Origin: Mycolicibacterium agri
Lineage (GTDB): Bacteria; Actinomycetota; Actinomycetes; Mycobacteriales; Mycobacteriaceae
Reading direction: 5' to 3'
Length of the DNA: 64,000 nucleotides
NCBI RefSeq assembly: GCF_002553505.1
Contig: NZ_PDCP01000003.1
Coordinates: forward strand, 1 to 64,000
Both the position numbers and the translations under genes were made by a program. Numbering within the stretch: the first letter of the stretch is position 1; every line of letters begins with the position of its first letter. Shown here one piece after another: positions 56,301 to 63,954 of the stretch. The notes under the pieces are model-generated. The model was given only the letters and a program-made list of their open reading frames with translations. It searched no databases and had not been told where the DNA came from.

Positions 56301-56570
56301 GAAGCCGATCGGACGCACCACGATCAGCTCGCGCGCGATGGGTTCCAGCAGTAGCTCGGCCTCACCGACGAGCGTCGACAGTTCGGCCTCGATACCGGCC
56401 GAGGACACCAACTCCTCGAGGGTCTCCAGCCAGGCGCTGCCCTGGCCGCCGAAGGCGACGGCGTAGGGCTCACCTGCGGTCAGACGATCGACGAGGGCGT
56501 GACTGGTGTGGGGCGCTCCGGATTCGTCGTCGCGGCCGGTGGACACCCTGTCATGTTCATTGATCGTCAC
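47343..56570 (-). CDS. fas: Type I fatty acid synthase
   Basis: 3075 aa, the FAS-I of mycobacteria (Rv2524c), which makes C16-C26 acyl-CoAs for membrane lipids and mycolate synthesis. Domains by motif: acetyltransferase GHSQG (Ser151); enoyl reductase GMTPTTVDAK near 425; dehydratase hot-dog GDHNPIHTDRGAALL near 1230; malonyl/palmitoyl transferase GHSVGE near 1435; ACP in ITDGASSRRNQLLVDLG near 1810 with the Ser for phosphopantetheine; ketoreductase VTGASKGSIA near 2120; ketosynthase Cys near 2723 in PVGACATAAV with His in KHDTS and KSLTGHAKGG. An Ala/Pro/Glu linker (AEAAPAAEPAAEAA...) precedes the ACP. Intact, no frameshift. GTG 56570 has GAGGAG ten bases upstream. Confidence 0.98.
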   Translation of the reverse strand: MTINEHDRVSTGRDDESGAPHTSHALVDRLTAGEPYAVAFGGQGSAWLETLEELVSSAGIEAELSTLVGEAELLLEPIARELIVVRPIGFKPMQWVRALAAEEDVPSAKNLTSAAVSVPGVLLTQIAAVRALARQGMDLVATPPVATAGHSQGVLAVEALAAKGAKDVELLALAQLIGTAGTLVARRRGIAALGDRPPMVSVTNADPDRIAALLDEFAQDVRTVLPPVLSIRNGRRSVVITGTPEQLSRFELYCQQIAEKEEAERKNKIRGGAVFSPVFDPVQVEVGFHTPRLSDAIDMVGNWAGAVGLDVALAREMAEAILVRRVDWVGEINALHEAGARWILDLGPGDILTRLTAPVIRGLGVGIVPAATRGGQRNLFTVGAVPEVAKPWSSYAPTLVTLPDGSVKLSTKFTRLTGRSPILLAGMTPTTVDAKIVAAAANAGHWAELAGGGQVTEEIFENRIAELTQLLEPGRAVQFNSLFLDPYLWKLQVGGKRLVQKARQSGAPIDGVVVSAGIPELEEAVALIDELNDVGISHVVFKPGTVEQIRSVIRIAAEVPTKPVIMHIEGGRAGGHHSWEDLDDLLLATYSEVRSRSNITVCVGGGIGTPERAAEYLSGRWAQAYGFPLMPVDGILVGTAAMATKEATTSPSVKRMLVETTGTDHWISAGKAQGGMASSRSQLGADIHEIDNAASRCGRLLDEVAGDAEAVAARRDEIIAAMAKTCKPYFGDVGEMTYLQWLRRYVELAIGDGTSTADTASPGSPWLADTWRDRFAEMLKRAEARLHPKDFGPIETLFADEALLDKPDQAITALLGRYPDAERIKLHPADVPFFVQLCKTPGKPVNFVPVIDKDVRRWWRSDSLWQAHDARYDADQVCIIPGTQAVAGITRMDEPVGELLDRFEQASIDQALASGVEPVAVVSRRQARADATGPLAVVLDSPDVLWAGRTSINPVHRIGEPGEWQVNENRSATHPSTGARLEAADDGTVTLSVPLSGTWIQIRFTLPTCTVDGGMPVVTVEDASKAMRAVLAIAAGATDPAKLPAVQDNTAQIVVEWDPEKVADHTGVTATFGAPLAPGLKMVPDALVGLCWPAVFAVIGSAVTEDGFPVIEGLLSLVHLDHAAHLLAPMPKTPAEVTVTATASAATDTEVGRVVPVSVVITDADGTELAKLEERFAIRGRTGAVELADPPRAGGAMTDNATDTPRRRRRDVTVTAPTDMSAFAVVSGDHNPIHTDRGAALLAGLKSPIVHGMWLSAAAQQVVTATDGKAVPPARLVGWTARFLGMVLPGDEVDFRVDRVGIDRGAEILEIAARVGSNLVMSATAQLAAPKTVYAFPGQGIQHKGMGMEVRARSKAARKVWDSADKFTRETLGFSVLHVVRDNPTSLIASGVHYQHPEGVLYLTQFTQVAMATVAAAQVAEMREQGAFVEGAIACGHSVGEYTALACVSGVYELEALLEVVFHRGSKMHDIVPRDEFGRSNYRLAAIRPSQIDLDDSEVVDFVAGISERTGEFLEIVNFNLRGSQYAIAGTVRGLEALEEEVEKRRQITGGKRSFILVPGIDVPFHSSVLRVGVDDFRRSLERVMPRDKDPELIIGRYIPNLVPRPFSLDRDFIQEIRDLVPAEPLDEVLADYDTWRNEKPRELCRKIVIELLAWQFASPVRWIETQDLLFIEEAAGGLGVERFVEIGVKSAPTVAGLATNTLKLPEYSHSTVEVLNSERDAAVLFATDTDPEPEDIADEPAAEAAPAAEPAAEAAAPAPAPAPTAPPGAPVPDDLPFDAADATLALIALSAKMRIDQIEPLDSIESITDGASSRRNQLLVDLGSELDLGAIDGAAEADLAGLKSQVSKLARTYKPYGPVLSDAINDQLRTVLGPSGKRPAAIAERVKKTWQLGDGWVKHVTAEVALGTREGTSVRGGALGGLHDGALADAAAVDKVIDAAVQSVAARHNIAVSLPSAAGGAGGGVVDSAALNEFAEKVTGRDGVLANAARLVLNQLGLDSAVSAPETATDAELIDLVTAELGSDWPRLVAPVFDSRKAVLFDDRWASAREDLVKIWLMDDDEVDANWQRLSERFEGAGHIVGKQASWWQGKALAAGRNVHASLFGRAAAGAENPGKGRYSDEIAVVTGASKGSIAASVVAGLLDGGATVIATTSKLDDSRLEFYRNLYRDNARFDAALWVVPANMASYNDIDALVEWVGNEQTESLGPQSIHIKDAQTPTLLFPFAAPRVAGDLSEAGSRAEMEMKVLLWAVQRLIGGLSRIGAERDIASRLHVVLPGSPNRGMFGGDGAYGESKSALDAVVARWKAESSWAQRVSLAHALIGWTRGTGLMGANDAIVSAVEEAGVTTYSTDEMASMLLELCSVESKVAAAQEPLKVDLTGGLGDIDIDMSELAAKAREEMTAEAAEDEGEQVATISALPSPPRGYTPAPPPAWDNLDIDPADMVVIVGGAELGPYGSSRTRFEMEVDNELSAAGVLELAWTTGLIKWEDDPKPGWYDTETGELVDESELVERYHDAVVERVGIREFVDDGAIDPDHASPLLVSVFLDKDFTFVVSSEADARAFVQFDPEHTIATPVPDSSDWQVTRKAGTEIRVPRKTKLSRTVGGQIPTGFDPTVYGISPDMNTSLDRVAVWNIVATVDAFLSAGFTPAELMRWVHPAMVASTQGTGMGGMTSMQTMYHGNLLGRNKPNDILQEVLPNVVAAHVIQSYVGSYGSMIHPVGACATAAVSVEEGVDKIRLGKAELVIAGGFDDLTLEAIIGFGDMAATADTEMMRAKGISDSKFSRANDRRRLGFVESQGGGTILLARGDLALKMGLPVLAVVGYAQSFADGVHTSIPAPGLGALSAGQGGKHSQLARSLAKLGVGPDDIAVISKHDTSTLANDPNETELHERLADSMGRSDGAPLFIVSQKSLTGHAKGGAAVFQMMGMCQMLRDGVIPPNRSLDCVDDELANAEHFVWVRETLRLGEKFPLKAGLITSLGFGHVSGLIALVHPQAFIAALDPEQRAAYEAKANERLVAGQRRLISAIAGGEPLYERPPSNRRIGDDAQEHQAEAEMLLDPASRLGEDGIYVR

Positions 56571-57077
56571 GTCTCGTAATCTCCTCAGTGCTGCTCATCG
56601 CGCGTATCGCTGGTCGTCTCGTGGCGTGTGGGCTGTCGTCTCGGGGGAGGTCACCCCGCTCCCCTGCGGGGTACCTACGATTCGGCGTCGAATCCCGAAT
56701 GGCTTCGGGCCCCTCGGGTGGGCCGCCCGACGGACACTCCAGCCGTACTAAGAGTGTCATAAGAACGAGGGTGATTTTTCCGCCCAAAATGGTTACTGGC
56801 GAGTTCTACGCTCGGGTAACCGTGCGTTGGGTAACACCCCGCTTAAAGCGGGCCGAACCCTTCCATGACAAACGTCCTGCATGCACGTGGTTACGGTCGA
56901 GTAAGTACAACAGCGCAGATCAAGGCATGACTGTTATCAAATCGTTATCTAAGAATTTGGTCTCATCTTCGTCTGTCGCGCCGCCGGCTCGCAGTCGACA
57001 GCGCGACGATATTTGTCTCTTCGCGGCCGTCGACCGTCCGAAAAAGTTTGCTGGCAAGACTTACTGATCGGTAAGGT
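56571..57077 (-). promoter_or_regulatory. fas upstream region with repeated GTAAC motifs (probable FasR operators)
   Basis: 507 bases without a gene. On the minus strand TATGAC (56756-56761) is a possible -10. Four GGTTAC/GGTAAC motifs at 56791, 56815, 56829 and 56889, partly as inverted pairs (GGTTAC...GTAACC), cluster just upstream. FasR is known to bind several conserved operators in mycobacterial fas promoters; that these are the sites is inference. The stretch 56940-57060 is AT-rich, and CTTAC-TGATCG-GTAAG (57060-57075) lies next to the DUF1906 stop. Confidence 0.55.
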
Positions 57078-57815
57078 TTAGTCCCACTGGCCGAACCGCG
57101 GCTTGAGAATGTGGTTGATGTCGACCCCGACGCCGCCGACGCTGCGCTTGTCGATTTCGACCTGATGCAGATGCGCGGCAGGGTGCGCGGCCCCCTTCGG
57201 GGACCCCCAGTTGTGCTGCCAGAAGTACGAACCGAGGCCGTCCTGGATCGCCCACTCGATGGTTTTCGAGTTCGCGTAGACGCCGACGCGCTGATGGCCG
57301 AGCACCGCTTCCCAACCCTTCAGGTACGGCGCAACTTGCTGCTTGTACTGCTCAAATGTGGGGTCGTCGTCGATCGAGGCGTAGATCGGCGCGCCGTAGG
57401 AACCGCCCGCGGCGACATGTAGCTGCCATCCTCGCTTGGCGTGCTTGATGCCTGCGTCGTAGCCGCCCAGCCAGTCGGCGGTGTCTTGCTTCCCGTACTG
57501 GTAGCAGGAGACGATCTTCAACCCGTTCTGGTAGAGATCGCGGGCCTCGGCGAGTTGGATCGGCTTGCCCAGCATCCACGCGCCACCCGGCCGGCGGTCC
57601 GAGACGTAGCGGATAGCTCCGTGTGCCCCGGCGGCACGGATGTCGGCGGCCTTGATGACGCCTGCGGCATAGTCGAGCAGGACGCCCAGCGGGGCGGCCG
57701 TCGCCCTTGGCGGCGGCACCACCGATGCGGCCGCCAGCACCGCCGGGGCCGCGGCCGCGTACTTCAGCACTGTGCGCCGGGACACCGACCAAGGGGCCGA
57801 ATCGCGCGCGGACAC
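57078..57815 (-). CDS. Tat-exported DUF1906 glycoside-hydrolase-like protein
   Basis: 245 aa. The twin-arginine signal [21 protein letters not shown] (about 12-32) ends near ATAAP. The mature domain ([35 protein letters not shown]... [19 protein letters not shown]) is the DUF1906 TIM-barrel related to GH25 lysozyme-like enzymes. It corresponds to Rv2525c, a known Tat substrate affecting envelope and drug response. TACCCT seven bases before GTG 57815 fits a leaderless start. It faces the same way as fas, 507 bases upstream of it. Confidence 0.9.
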   Translation of the reverse strand: MSARDSAPWSVSRRTVLKYAAAAPAVLAAASVVPPPRATAAPLGVLLDYAAGVIKAADIRAAGAHGAIRYVSDRRPGGAWMLGKPIQLAEARDLYQNGLKIVSCYQYGKQDTADWLGGYDAGIKHAKRGWQLHVAAGGSYGAPIYASIDDDPTFEQYKQQVAPYLKGWEAVLGHQRVGVYANSKTIEWAIQDGLGSYFWQHNWGSPKGAAHPAAHLHQVEIDKRSVGGVGVDINHILKPRFGQWD

Positions 57816-57933
57816 GTGCCACAGGGTACGACAAGAACCCCAGTTTTCACGTCAACGCCACTGGTCACACTTGTATCAATATTCACACCACCCGCGCACG
57901 TGGGGGCCGCGGGGTGCGCGCAGAATCGGCCGG

Positions 57934-59088
57934 GTGACGTTGACCCTCGAGCCCTTCCGCATCGCGATACCCGACGCCGACCTCGCCGACCTGAAGACCA
58001 GGCTGGCCGCCACCCGCTGGCCCGAGCAGTTGCCGGGACCACCGTGGCAGCGCGGCGTGCCCGTCGACTATCTGCGCGCGCTCGCCGAGTACTGGGCCGA
58101 CGGCTTCGACTGGCGCGCGCAGGAAGCGGAACTCAACTCCTACCCGCAGTACCGCACGCAAATCGACGGCCAGACCGTGCATTTCCTGCACGTCGAATCG
58201 CCCGAACCGCACGCGCGTCCGCTGATCCTGCTGCACGGCTGGCCGGGTTCGGTCGTCGAGTTCCTCGACATCATCGGCCCGCTGAGTGATCCGCGCGCCC
58301 ACGGCCTCGACCCCGCCCAGGCGTTCCACCTCGTCATCCCGTCGCTGGTCGGCTACGGCTTCTCCACTCCGCTGTCCGGGCCGGGCTGGACAGCGACCCG
58401 CATCGCTGCGGCCTTCACCGAACTGATGGCGGGGCTTGGCTACTCGCGCTACTGCGTGCAGGGCGGCGACTACGGCTCCTTCATCGGGCCGGTGATGGGC
58501 AGCCTGGCCCGCGACCGCGTGATCGGCGTGCACGTCAACGCGCCGGCGTTCGGTTTCATGCCGGGCAGAAACCTGCCCGACGACGAGTACGCCGCGTTGA
58601 CCGAATCCGAACGCCGCCACGTGGCGAAGGGTCGCGAGTGGGGCGCCGAGAAGACGGGCTATTTCAAGGTGCAGGGCACCCGGCCGCAGACCCTCAGCTA
58701 CGGCCTGACCGATTCGCCCGTCGGCCAATTGGCGTGGATCGTCGAGAAATTCAAGGAGTGGACCGACGGCGCCGAGGAGCTGCCCGAGGACGCGGTGCCG
58801 CGCGACCGCCTGCTCGCCAACGTCTCGGTGTACTGGTTCACCGGCACGGCAGGCTCGTCGGCCAATCTCTACTACGAGACGACGCACAACCGCGCGCTGC
58901 CGGAGCCATCGGATGTGCCGACCGGTGTCGCGCTGTTCGCCGAGGACGCGGCCATCCGGCGCTACGCCGAGCGAAACCACAACATCGTGCATTGGAGCGA
59001 GTTCGACTGTGGCGGGCATTTCGCCGCGATGGAGACGCCGAAGCTCCTCGTCGACGACATCCGCGCGTTCTTCGCGACCGTCACCTGA
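57934..59088 (+). CDS. Epoxide hydrolase family alpha/beta hydrolase with EHN domain
   Basis: 384 aa. The N-terminal epoxide-hydrolase cap-type domain ([49 protein letters not shown]) precedes the catalytic fold: HGWPGS, nucleophile Asp in GGDYGS, two Tyr in the lid, acid in late helix and His in CGGHFAAME. Such enzymes open epoxides, including juvenile-hormone-type and terpene epoxides. The frame is open upstream into the DUF1906 gene; GTG 57934 fits the family start ([13 protein letters not shown]). Divergent from the DUF1906 gene. Confidence 0.9.
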   Translation: MTLTLEPFRIAIPDADLADLKTRLAATRWPEQLPGPPWQRGVPVDYLRALAEYWADGFDWRAQEAELNSYPQYRTQIDGQTVHFLHVESPEPHARPLILLHGWPGSVVEFLDIIGPLSDPRAHGLDPAQAFHLVIPSLVGYGFSTPLSGPGWTATRIAAAFTELMAGLGYSRYCVQGGDYGSFIGPVMGSLARDRVIGVHVNAPAFGFMPGRNLPDDEYAALTESERRHVAKGREWGAEKTGYFKVQGTRPQTLSYGLTDSPVGQLAWIVEKFKEWTDGAEELPEDAVPRDRLLANVSVYWFTGTAGSSANLYYETTHNRALPEPSDVPTGVALFAEDAAIRRYAERNHNIVHWSEFDCGGHFAAMETPKLLVDDIRAFFATVT

Positions 59089-59093
59089 TTCGC

Positions 59094-59142
59094 GATTTCG
59101 GCGCGCAAACGTGCGCTGAGCGCCGTTTAGCGCGCCGAAATC
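59094..59142. terminator. Very long hairpin after the epoxide hydrolase gene
   Basis: Outer arms GATTTCGGCGCGC (59094-59106) and GCGCGCCGAAATC (59130-59142) pair over 13 bases; inside AAACG/CGTTT and GCGC-TGA-GCGC continue the stem with single-base bulges, about 22 pairs in all. No T run. It probably acts as a terminator or is a dispersed palindromic repeat. Confidence 0.65.
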
Positions 59143-59187
59143 ACTCATTGGTCTGCGGGCGGACGGCGGAATCCGTACGATCTGCCA

Positions 59188-60306
59188 GTGCCCCCAGGGA
59201 TGGCCAGCGCCCAGCGCCTAGATTCTGGTGCCGCCGTTGAAGATCCGCAGATCGAATTGATCGGTGTGCGTAAGGAGTTCGGCGACACCACGCGAAGCGG
59301 AATGGGCCGCGCCCACACGGTCGTCGCCGTCGAGGGCGCCGACCTCTCCGTGGCCGACGGTGAGCTATTCGCGATCCTGGGGCCCTCCGGTTCGGGCAAG
59401 ACGACGGTGCTGCGCATGATCGCCGGCTTCGAGCAGCCGACGGTGGGCACCATCCGCCTCGCCGGAGTGGACGTCACCGCGCTGCCCGCCCGCAGGCGCG
59501 ACGTCAACACCGTCTTCCAGGAATACGCGCTGTTTCCCCACATGACCGTTGCGCAGAACGTCGAGTACGGGCTGAGGGTCAAGGGCGTACCGCGTGACGA
59601 ACGCCGCCGCCGCACCGCCGACGCGCTCGACATGGTGCGGTTGAGCGGTGAGGCGGCGCGCAAGCCGGCCCAACTGTCGGGCGGTCAGCGCCAGCGCGTC
59701 GCCTTGGCCCGAGCCCTGGTTGGTCGACCGCGGGTGCTGCTGCTCGACGAGCCTTTGGGCGCACTGGATCTCAAGTTGCGCGAGCAGATGCAGATCGAGC
59801 TCAAGGAGATTCAGCGCGAACTCGGCATCACCTTCGTCATCGTCACCCACGATCAGGACGAGGCGCTGACACTGTGCGATCGGCTCGCGGTGTTCAACGC
59901 GGGCCGCATCGAGCAGGTCGGCCGCGCCCGCGACGTCTACGAGAATCCGGCCAACCGTTTCGTCGCCGATTTCGTCGGAACCTCCAATGTGCTCGACGGT
60001 GCGACGGCCGAGGCGCTCGTCGGCAGGGCCGGGACATTCGTCGTGCGACCGGAGCGCATCGCGGTCCTGGCTCGCGGCACCGGTTCGGGGCCCGGCGTCC
60101 ACACGGTCGACGCGACCGTCATGGAAACCATCTACGCCGGCCCCACCACCAAGATCGCGGCCGCCACCACTCAAGGCACCACGCTGACCGCCACCGTTCT
60201 CACGGCCAGCGCCTCGCTGCCTGCCGACCTGCAGCACGGCGCCCCAATCACGCTGGCGTGGCCCGAAAATGCGCTTCATCAACTGTCAACCGAGGAGTCG
60301 CCATGA
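59188..60306 (+). CDS. Polyamine-type ABC importer ATPase (PotA-like)
   Basis: 372 aa. Walker A GPSGSGKTT, Q-loop VFQEYALFPHMT, signature LSGGQRQR, Walker B LLLDEPLGALD, switch His in VTHDQDEA, and a C-terminal TOBE domain (FVVRPERIAVLARG onward). TACGAT six bases before GTG 59188 fits a leaderless start; ATG 59200 is a close alternative. First gene of a four-gene operon in which all junctions overlap or nearly so. Confidence 0.9.
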   Translation: MPPGMASAQRLDSGAAVEDPQIELIGVRKEFGDTTRSGMGRAHTVVAVEGADLSVADGELFAILGPSGSGKTTVLRMIAGFEQPTVGTIRLAGVDVTALPARRRDVNTVFQEYALFPHMTVAQNVEYGLRVKGVPRDERRRRTADALDMVRLSGEAARKPAQLSGGQRQRVALARALVGRPRVLLLDEPLGALDLKLREQMQIELKEIQRELGITFVIVTHDQDEALTLCDRLAVFNAGRIEQVGRARDVYENPANRFVADFVGTSNVLDGATAEALVGRAGTFVVRPERIAVLARGTGSGPGVHTVDATVMETIYAGPTTKIAAATTQGTTLTATVLTASASLPADLQHGAPITLAWPENALHQLSTEESP

Positions 60307-61490
60307 AACCCGCCATCACCCGCATTGGACTGGTCCTGGCCGCATGTTCTGCGCTGATGGTCGCCTGCTCGAGCGCGGAGGATTCCACTGCAGGCGAGGC
60401 GCCGCCAAAGATGGAGCCGCTGAGTGAAGTCGGGAACGGCGAGGGCGAACTGAACCTCATCGCTTGGGCCGGCTACGCCGAAGACGGCTCCAACGACAAG
60501 ACCGTGGACTGGGTGACGCCGTTCGAGAAGGAAACCGGCTGTCAGGTAAACGTCAAGCTGGGCAACACATCCGACGAGATGGTGCAACTGATGCGCACCG
60601 GGCAGTACGACGGGGTGTCGGCGTCCGGTGATGCGACGCTGCGGCTCATCTACGCCGGCGATGTCGCACCGGTGAACACCGACCTGGTGCCCAACTACGC
60701 CACCATCTCCGATTTCCTCAAGGACAAGGCGTGGAACTCGGTCGACGGGCAGATGTACGGCATCCCGCACGGTTGGGGCGCAAACCTGCTGATGTACAAC
60801 ATCGATGTGGTGCGCGACGCGCCGAATTCGTGGGGCGCGGTGTTCGACGACGCCGACAAGCACAAAGGCAAGGTGACCGCCTACGACTCCCCTATCTACA
60901 TCGCCGACGCGGCGCTGTATCTGATGAAGACCAAACCGGAACTGGGCATCAAGGATCCGTATGCGCTGACACCCGAACAGCTCGACGCCGCAACCGAATT
61001 GCTCATGAAGCAGCGCGAGAACGTCGGCGACTACTGGTCGGACTACACCAAAGAGGTACAGGCGTTCGAGTCCGGCACCTCGGTCATCGGCACCACCTGG
61101 CAGGTCATCGCGAACCTGATCGGCGCCGACAACAAGGTTCAGGTCAACACCGTGTTGCCGAAAGAGGGCGCCACCGGATGGTCTGACACATGGATGATTT
61201 CGTCGAAGGCGGCACATCCCAACTGCATGTACAAGTGGATGAACTGGATCACCTCGCCGGAGGTCAATGCTCAGGTGGCCGAGTACTTCGGTGAGGCGCC
61301 GGCGCAGACGAAGGCTTGCGAGCACACCACGCAGAAGGACTTCTGCGACATATTCCACGCCACCGATGCCGATTACGCCGCCCAGATCTACTACTGGACA
61401 ACGCCACAGAAGCAATGCGTGGACGGCAGCGGTGACAACTGCACGACCTACGACGAGTGGGTCACCAAGTGGCAGCAGATCAAGGGATAA
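60303..61490 (+). CDS. Polyamine-type ABC importer binding lipoprotein (PotD-like)
   Basis: 395 aa. Signal with lipobox LMVACSS near residue 22. Mature sequence LNLIAWAGYAEDGSNDKTVDWVTPFEKETGCQVNVKLGNTSDEMVQLM is the PotD/PotF beginning; AWNSVDGQMYGIPHGWGANLLMYN follows. Three cysteine-bearing stretches near the C terminus (CEHTTQKDFCDIFH, KQCVDGSGDNC) could form disulfides. Substrate may be spermidine/putrescine or another small cation. GAGGAG before ATG 60303, which overlaps the ATPase stop. Confidence 0.9.
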   Translation: MKPAITRIGLVLAACSALMVACSSAEDSTAGEAPPKMEPLSEVGNGEGELNLIAWAGYAEDGSNDKTVDWVTPFEKETGCQVNVKLGNTSDEMVQLMRTGQYDGVSASGDATLRLIYAGDVAPVNTDLVPNYATISDFLKDKAWNSVDGQMYGIPHGWGANLLMYNIDVVRDAPNSWGAVFDDADKHKGKVTAYDSPIYIADAALYLMKTKPELGIKDPYALTPEQLDAATELLMKQRENVGDYWSDYTKEVQAFESGTSVIGTTWQVIANLIGADNKVQVNTVLPKEGATGWSDTWMISSKAAHPNCMYKWMNWITSPEVNAQVAEYFGEAPAQTKACEHTTQKDFCDIFHATDADYAAQIYYWTTPQKQCVDGSGDNCTTYDEWVTKWQQIKG

Positions 61491-61510
61491 CGCAGGCCGC
61501 CTCGATCCCA

Positions 61511-62338
61511 GTGTCGGTGCGGCGGCGGATCGGCTTGACCCTCCTGCTGCTTCCGCCGATGGCCTGGCTCGTCGTGGCGTATCTGGGTTCACTTGCGGTG
61601 CTGCTGGTTTCGGCGTTCTGGAGCACCAACACTTTCACCGGCGCGGTGGTGCACCGCTTCACCACCCACAATGTGGTCAAGGCGTTCACCGATGCGGTGT
61701 TCCGGGTGACGACGCTGCGCACCATTGGGGTGGCCCTGCTGGTGACGGTCATTTGCATCGTGCTCGCGGTGCCGCTCGCCCTGTACATGGCCAAGCTGGC
61801 CACACCGCGGGTGCGCCTGCTGCTGGTGATCGCGGTGACCACCCCGCTGTGGGCCAGCTATCTGGTCAAGGCCTACGCCTGGCGGATGCTGCTCTCACCG
61901 GAGGGCCCGCTGGCCTGGGTCGGCGGCTACACGCCTGGATATGGACTCGCGGCGACGGTGATCACGCTGAGCTATCTGTGGCTGCCGTACATGGTCATCC
62001 CGGTGTTCGCCGCGTTCGACCGAGTGCCCGACTCTCTCATCGACGCGAGTTCCGACCTCGGCGCCTCCGATTTTTCGACATTGCGAATGGTGTTGGTGCC
62101 GTTGGTGTTTCCCGGTATTGCGGCGGGTTCGATTTTCACGTTCTCCTTGTCGCTGGGCGACTACATCGCGGTGACCATCGTCGGCGGCAAGACGCAACTG
62201 CTGGGTAACGTGATCTACGGCCAGCTGGTGACCGCTAACAACCAGCCGCTCGCCGCCGCGCTGTCGATCATCCCGCTGGCGGCAATCATCTTGTATCTGT
62301 TGGCGATGCGCCGCACCGGCGCGCTGGAGAACGTCTGA
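61511..62338 (+). CDS. Polyamine-type ABC importer permease (PotB-like)
   Basis: 275 aa from the chosen start; six helices. The EAA loop is LIDASSDLGASDFSTLRMVLVPLVFPGIAAG. The start is uncertain: GTG 61511 gives the usual MSVRRRIGLTLLLLPPMAWLVV but has no ribosome binding site; GTG 61457 or 61469 would overlap the binding-protein gene and add 14-18 residues. The stop shares a base with the next ATG. Confidence 0.87.
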   Translation: MSVRRRIGLTLLLLPPMAWLVVAYLGSLAVLLVSAFWSTNTFTGAVVHRFTTHNVVKAFTDAVFRVTTLRTIGVALLVTVICIVLAVPLALYMAKLATPRVRLLLVIAVTTPLWASYLVKAYAWRMLLSPEGPLAWVGGYTPGYGLAATVITLSYLWLPYMVIPVFAAFDRVPDSLIDASSDLGASDFSTLRMVLVPLVFPGIAAGSIFTFSLSLGDYIAVTIVGGKTQLLGNVIYGQLVTANNQPLAAALSIIPLAAIILYLLAMRRTGALENV

Positions 62339-63138
62339 TGAGCTCCGGCGGCATCAGGCGCATGCTACGGGCGTGGACCGCGCTGATACTGCTGTTCCTC
62401 TACGCACCCCTGGCGCTGGTTCTCGTCAACGCGTTCAACTCGTCGCGCACCTTCGCCTTTCCGCCGACCGGCTTCACGACGCAGTGGTGGGTGACCGCAT
62501 GGAACAGCGAGGGCATGTGGAAGTCGTTGGCCAACTCGGTCGTGGTGGGGCTCGGCGCGACCGCGATCGCGTTGGTGCTCGGCACCATGGCGGCGTTCGC
62601 GGTGCAGCGATACGCGTTCTTCGGCCGCGAGGTGGTCAACCTGCTCATCGTGCTGCCGATCACGTTGCCCGGCATCGTCACCGGCATCGCGCTGAATGCG
62701 ACATTCACGTCCGCGCTTGGCATCACGTTGGGCATGGCGACGGTGATCATCGGCCATGCCACGTTCTGCATTGTCATCGTCTTCAACAACACTCAGGCCC
62801 GGTTGCGCCGGCTCGGCGCCAGCCTGGAGGACGCCTCCGAAGACCTCGGCGCGTCACCATGGCAGACCTTCCGATTCGTGACGTTCCCGATGATGCGCGG
62901 CGCGCTTGTCGCAGGGGCGATCCTGGCGTTTGCGCTGAGCTTCGACGAGATCGTGGTGACGACATTCACCGCGGGCCCGACCGTGCAGACGTTGCCGATC
63001 TGGATCTTCGGCAACCTGTTTCGCCCCAACCAGGCGCCCGTCATCAACGTGGTGGCGGCGGCGCTGACCCTGGTGGCGGTGATCCCGGTCTGGTTGGCCC
63101 AGCGGTTCGGCGGCGACCCGGCGACCACGCGGGTATGA
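62338..63138 (+). CDS. Polyamine-type ABC importer permease (PotC-like)
   Basis: 266 aa, six helices. EAA loop LEDASEDLGASPWQTFRFVTFPMMRGALVAGAILAF. The N terminus RAWTALILLFLYAPLALVLVNAFNSS is typical for PotC. ATG 62338 overlaps the previous stop (TGATG). Last gene of the importer operon; it is convergent with the MerR gene, ten bases away. Confidence 0.9.
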   Translation: MSSGGIRRMLRAWTALILLFLYAPLALVLVNAFNSSRTFAFPPTGFTTQWWVTAWNSEGMWKSLANSVVVGLGATAIALVLGTMAAFAVQRYAFFGREVVNLLIVLPITLPGIVTGIALNATFTSALGITLGMATVIIGHATFCIVIVFNNTQARLRRLGASLEDASEDLGASPWQTFRFVTFPMMRGALVAGAILAFALSFDEIVVTTFTAGPTVQTLPIWIFGNLFRPNQAPVINVVAAALTLVAVIPVWLAQRFGGDPATTRV

Positions 63139-63148
63139 CGCGGGCGAA

Positions 63149-63859
63149 TCAAACGGAGTCGAGGTCGCGCAGGCGCCCCGATGCCATGTGCCCTCGCATG
63201 GATTTCGCCAGTTGATGCGTGACGACGGCGACGCCGAGGTCTCGGTAGTCCCGGACCAACCTGGCCACCTCGTCCGTCTCGCCGTCCTTCGGCACATAGC
63301 CGGGTCCGTAGCGGGCGGCGACGGCTTCCTCCAGGGCGGCCACGAGCATGGCCGCCAGTTCATCGACCGACCCGGCGGCCGACTCGAAAACCCGAAGGAT
63401 CATCCGGACGTCGCGCAGGTGATCCGTCGACCGCACGACGATCTCGGCCATCGCCGGGTCGGTCAGCGTGACAGTGTCGTCGACGACTTCGGCCAATCCA
63501 TAGGACACGAGCCGCCTGACCTCATCGGAGTCGACGTCGACCTTCAGGACAGCGGCGCGCGGTTCAGCGGAGGCCTCGGGCGCCTGCCGACCCAGGATCG
63601 CCTGTTGAATGCCCAGGATGGCGGCCAGGTCGTGGCCTTCCCGCATCCGCTCGAAGAACTCGGCGATGTGCGCGGAGGTGTAGCCCTTGCGCAGCAGCTG
63701 GGTGATCGTGTTGAGCTGCGAAAGGTGGTAGTCGTCGTAGTACGCGGTGCGGCCCTGCCGTCGAGGCGGATCGAGTAGGCCGCGTTCCCGGTATGCACGG
63801 ATGTTGCGTGGGCTGACCCCAGAGATTCGCGCGAGATCGTCGAGTCGGTACTCAGCCAC
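63149..63859 (-). CDS. MerR-family transcriptional regulator
   Basis: 236 aa. The N-terminal MerR helix-turn-helix reads YRLDDLARISGVSPRNIRAYRERGLLDPPRRQGRTAYYDDYHLSQLNTITQLLRKGYTSAHIAEFF. The effector domain is long for MerR and has no metal-binding Cys motif, so it does not look like a metal sensor; small-molecule or antibiotic-type ligands are possible. GTG 63859 has only a weak GGG site. It is convergent with the importer and need not regulate it. Confidence 0.87.
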   Translation of the reverse strand: MAEYRLDDLARISGVSPRNIRAYRERGLLDPPRRQGRTAYYDDYHLSQLNTITQLLRKGYTSAHIAEFFERMREGHDLAAILGIQQAILGRQAPEASAEPRAAVLKVDVDSDEVRRLVSYGLAEVVDDTVTLTDPAMAEIVVRSTDHLRDVRMILRVFESAAGSVDELAAMLVAALEEAVAARYGPGYVPKDGETDEVARLVRDYRDLGVAVVTHQLAKSMRGHMASGRLRDLDSV

Positions 63860-63925
63860 CCTGGCGCACCCGGCCTCGACGTCGGGACCAACCGTTCATG
63901 CCGCCACTCTAATACCGAACCGCCA

Positions 63926-63954
63926 AATTTGAGCGAATTGTGCACAGGTGTCAA
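63926..63954 (-). promoter_or_regulatory. Candidate promoter of the MerR gene
   Basis: Minus strand TTGACA (63949-63954), 17 bases, CAAATT (63926-63931). The -35 is perfect, the -10 poor. The remaining bases to the window end show no gene. Confidence 0.4.

Noticed and set aside
53967..56354. Open frame of about 800 codons on the plus strand inside fas
   Set aside because: Antisense shadow of the FAS-I N-terminal half; no ribosome binding site or recognisable motif.
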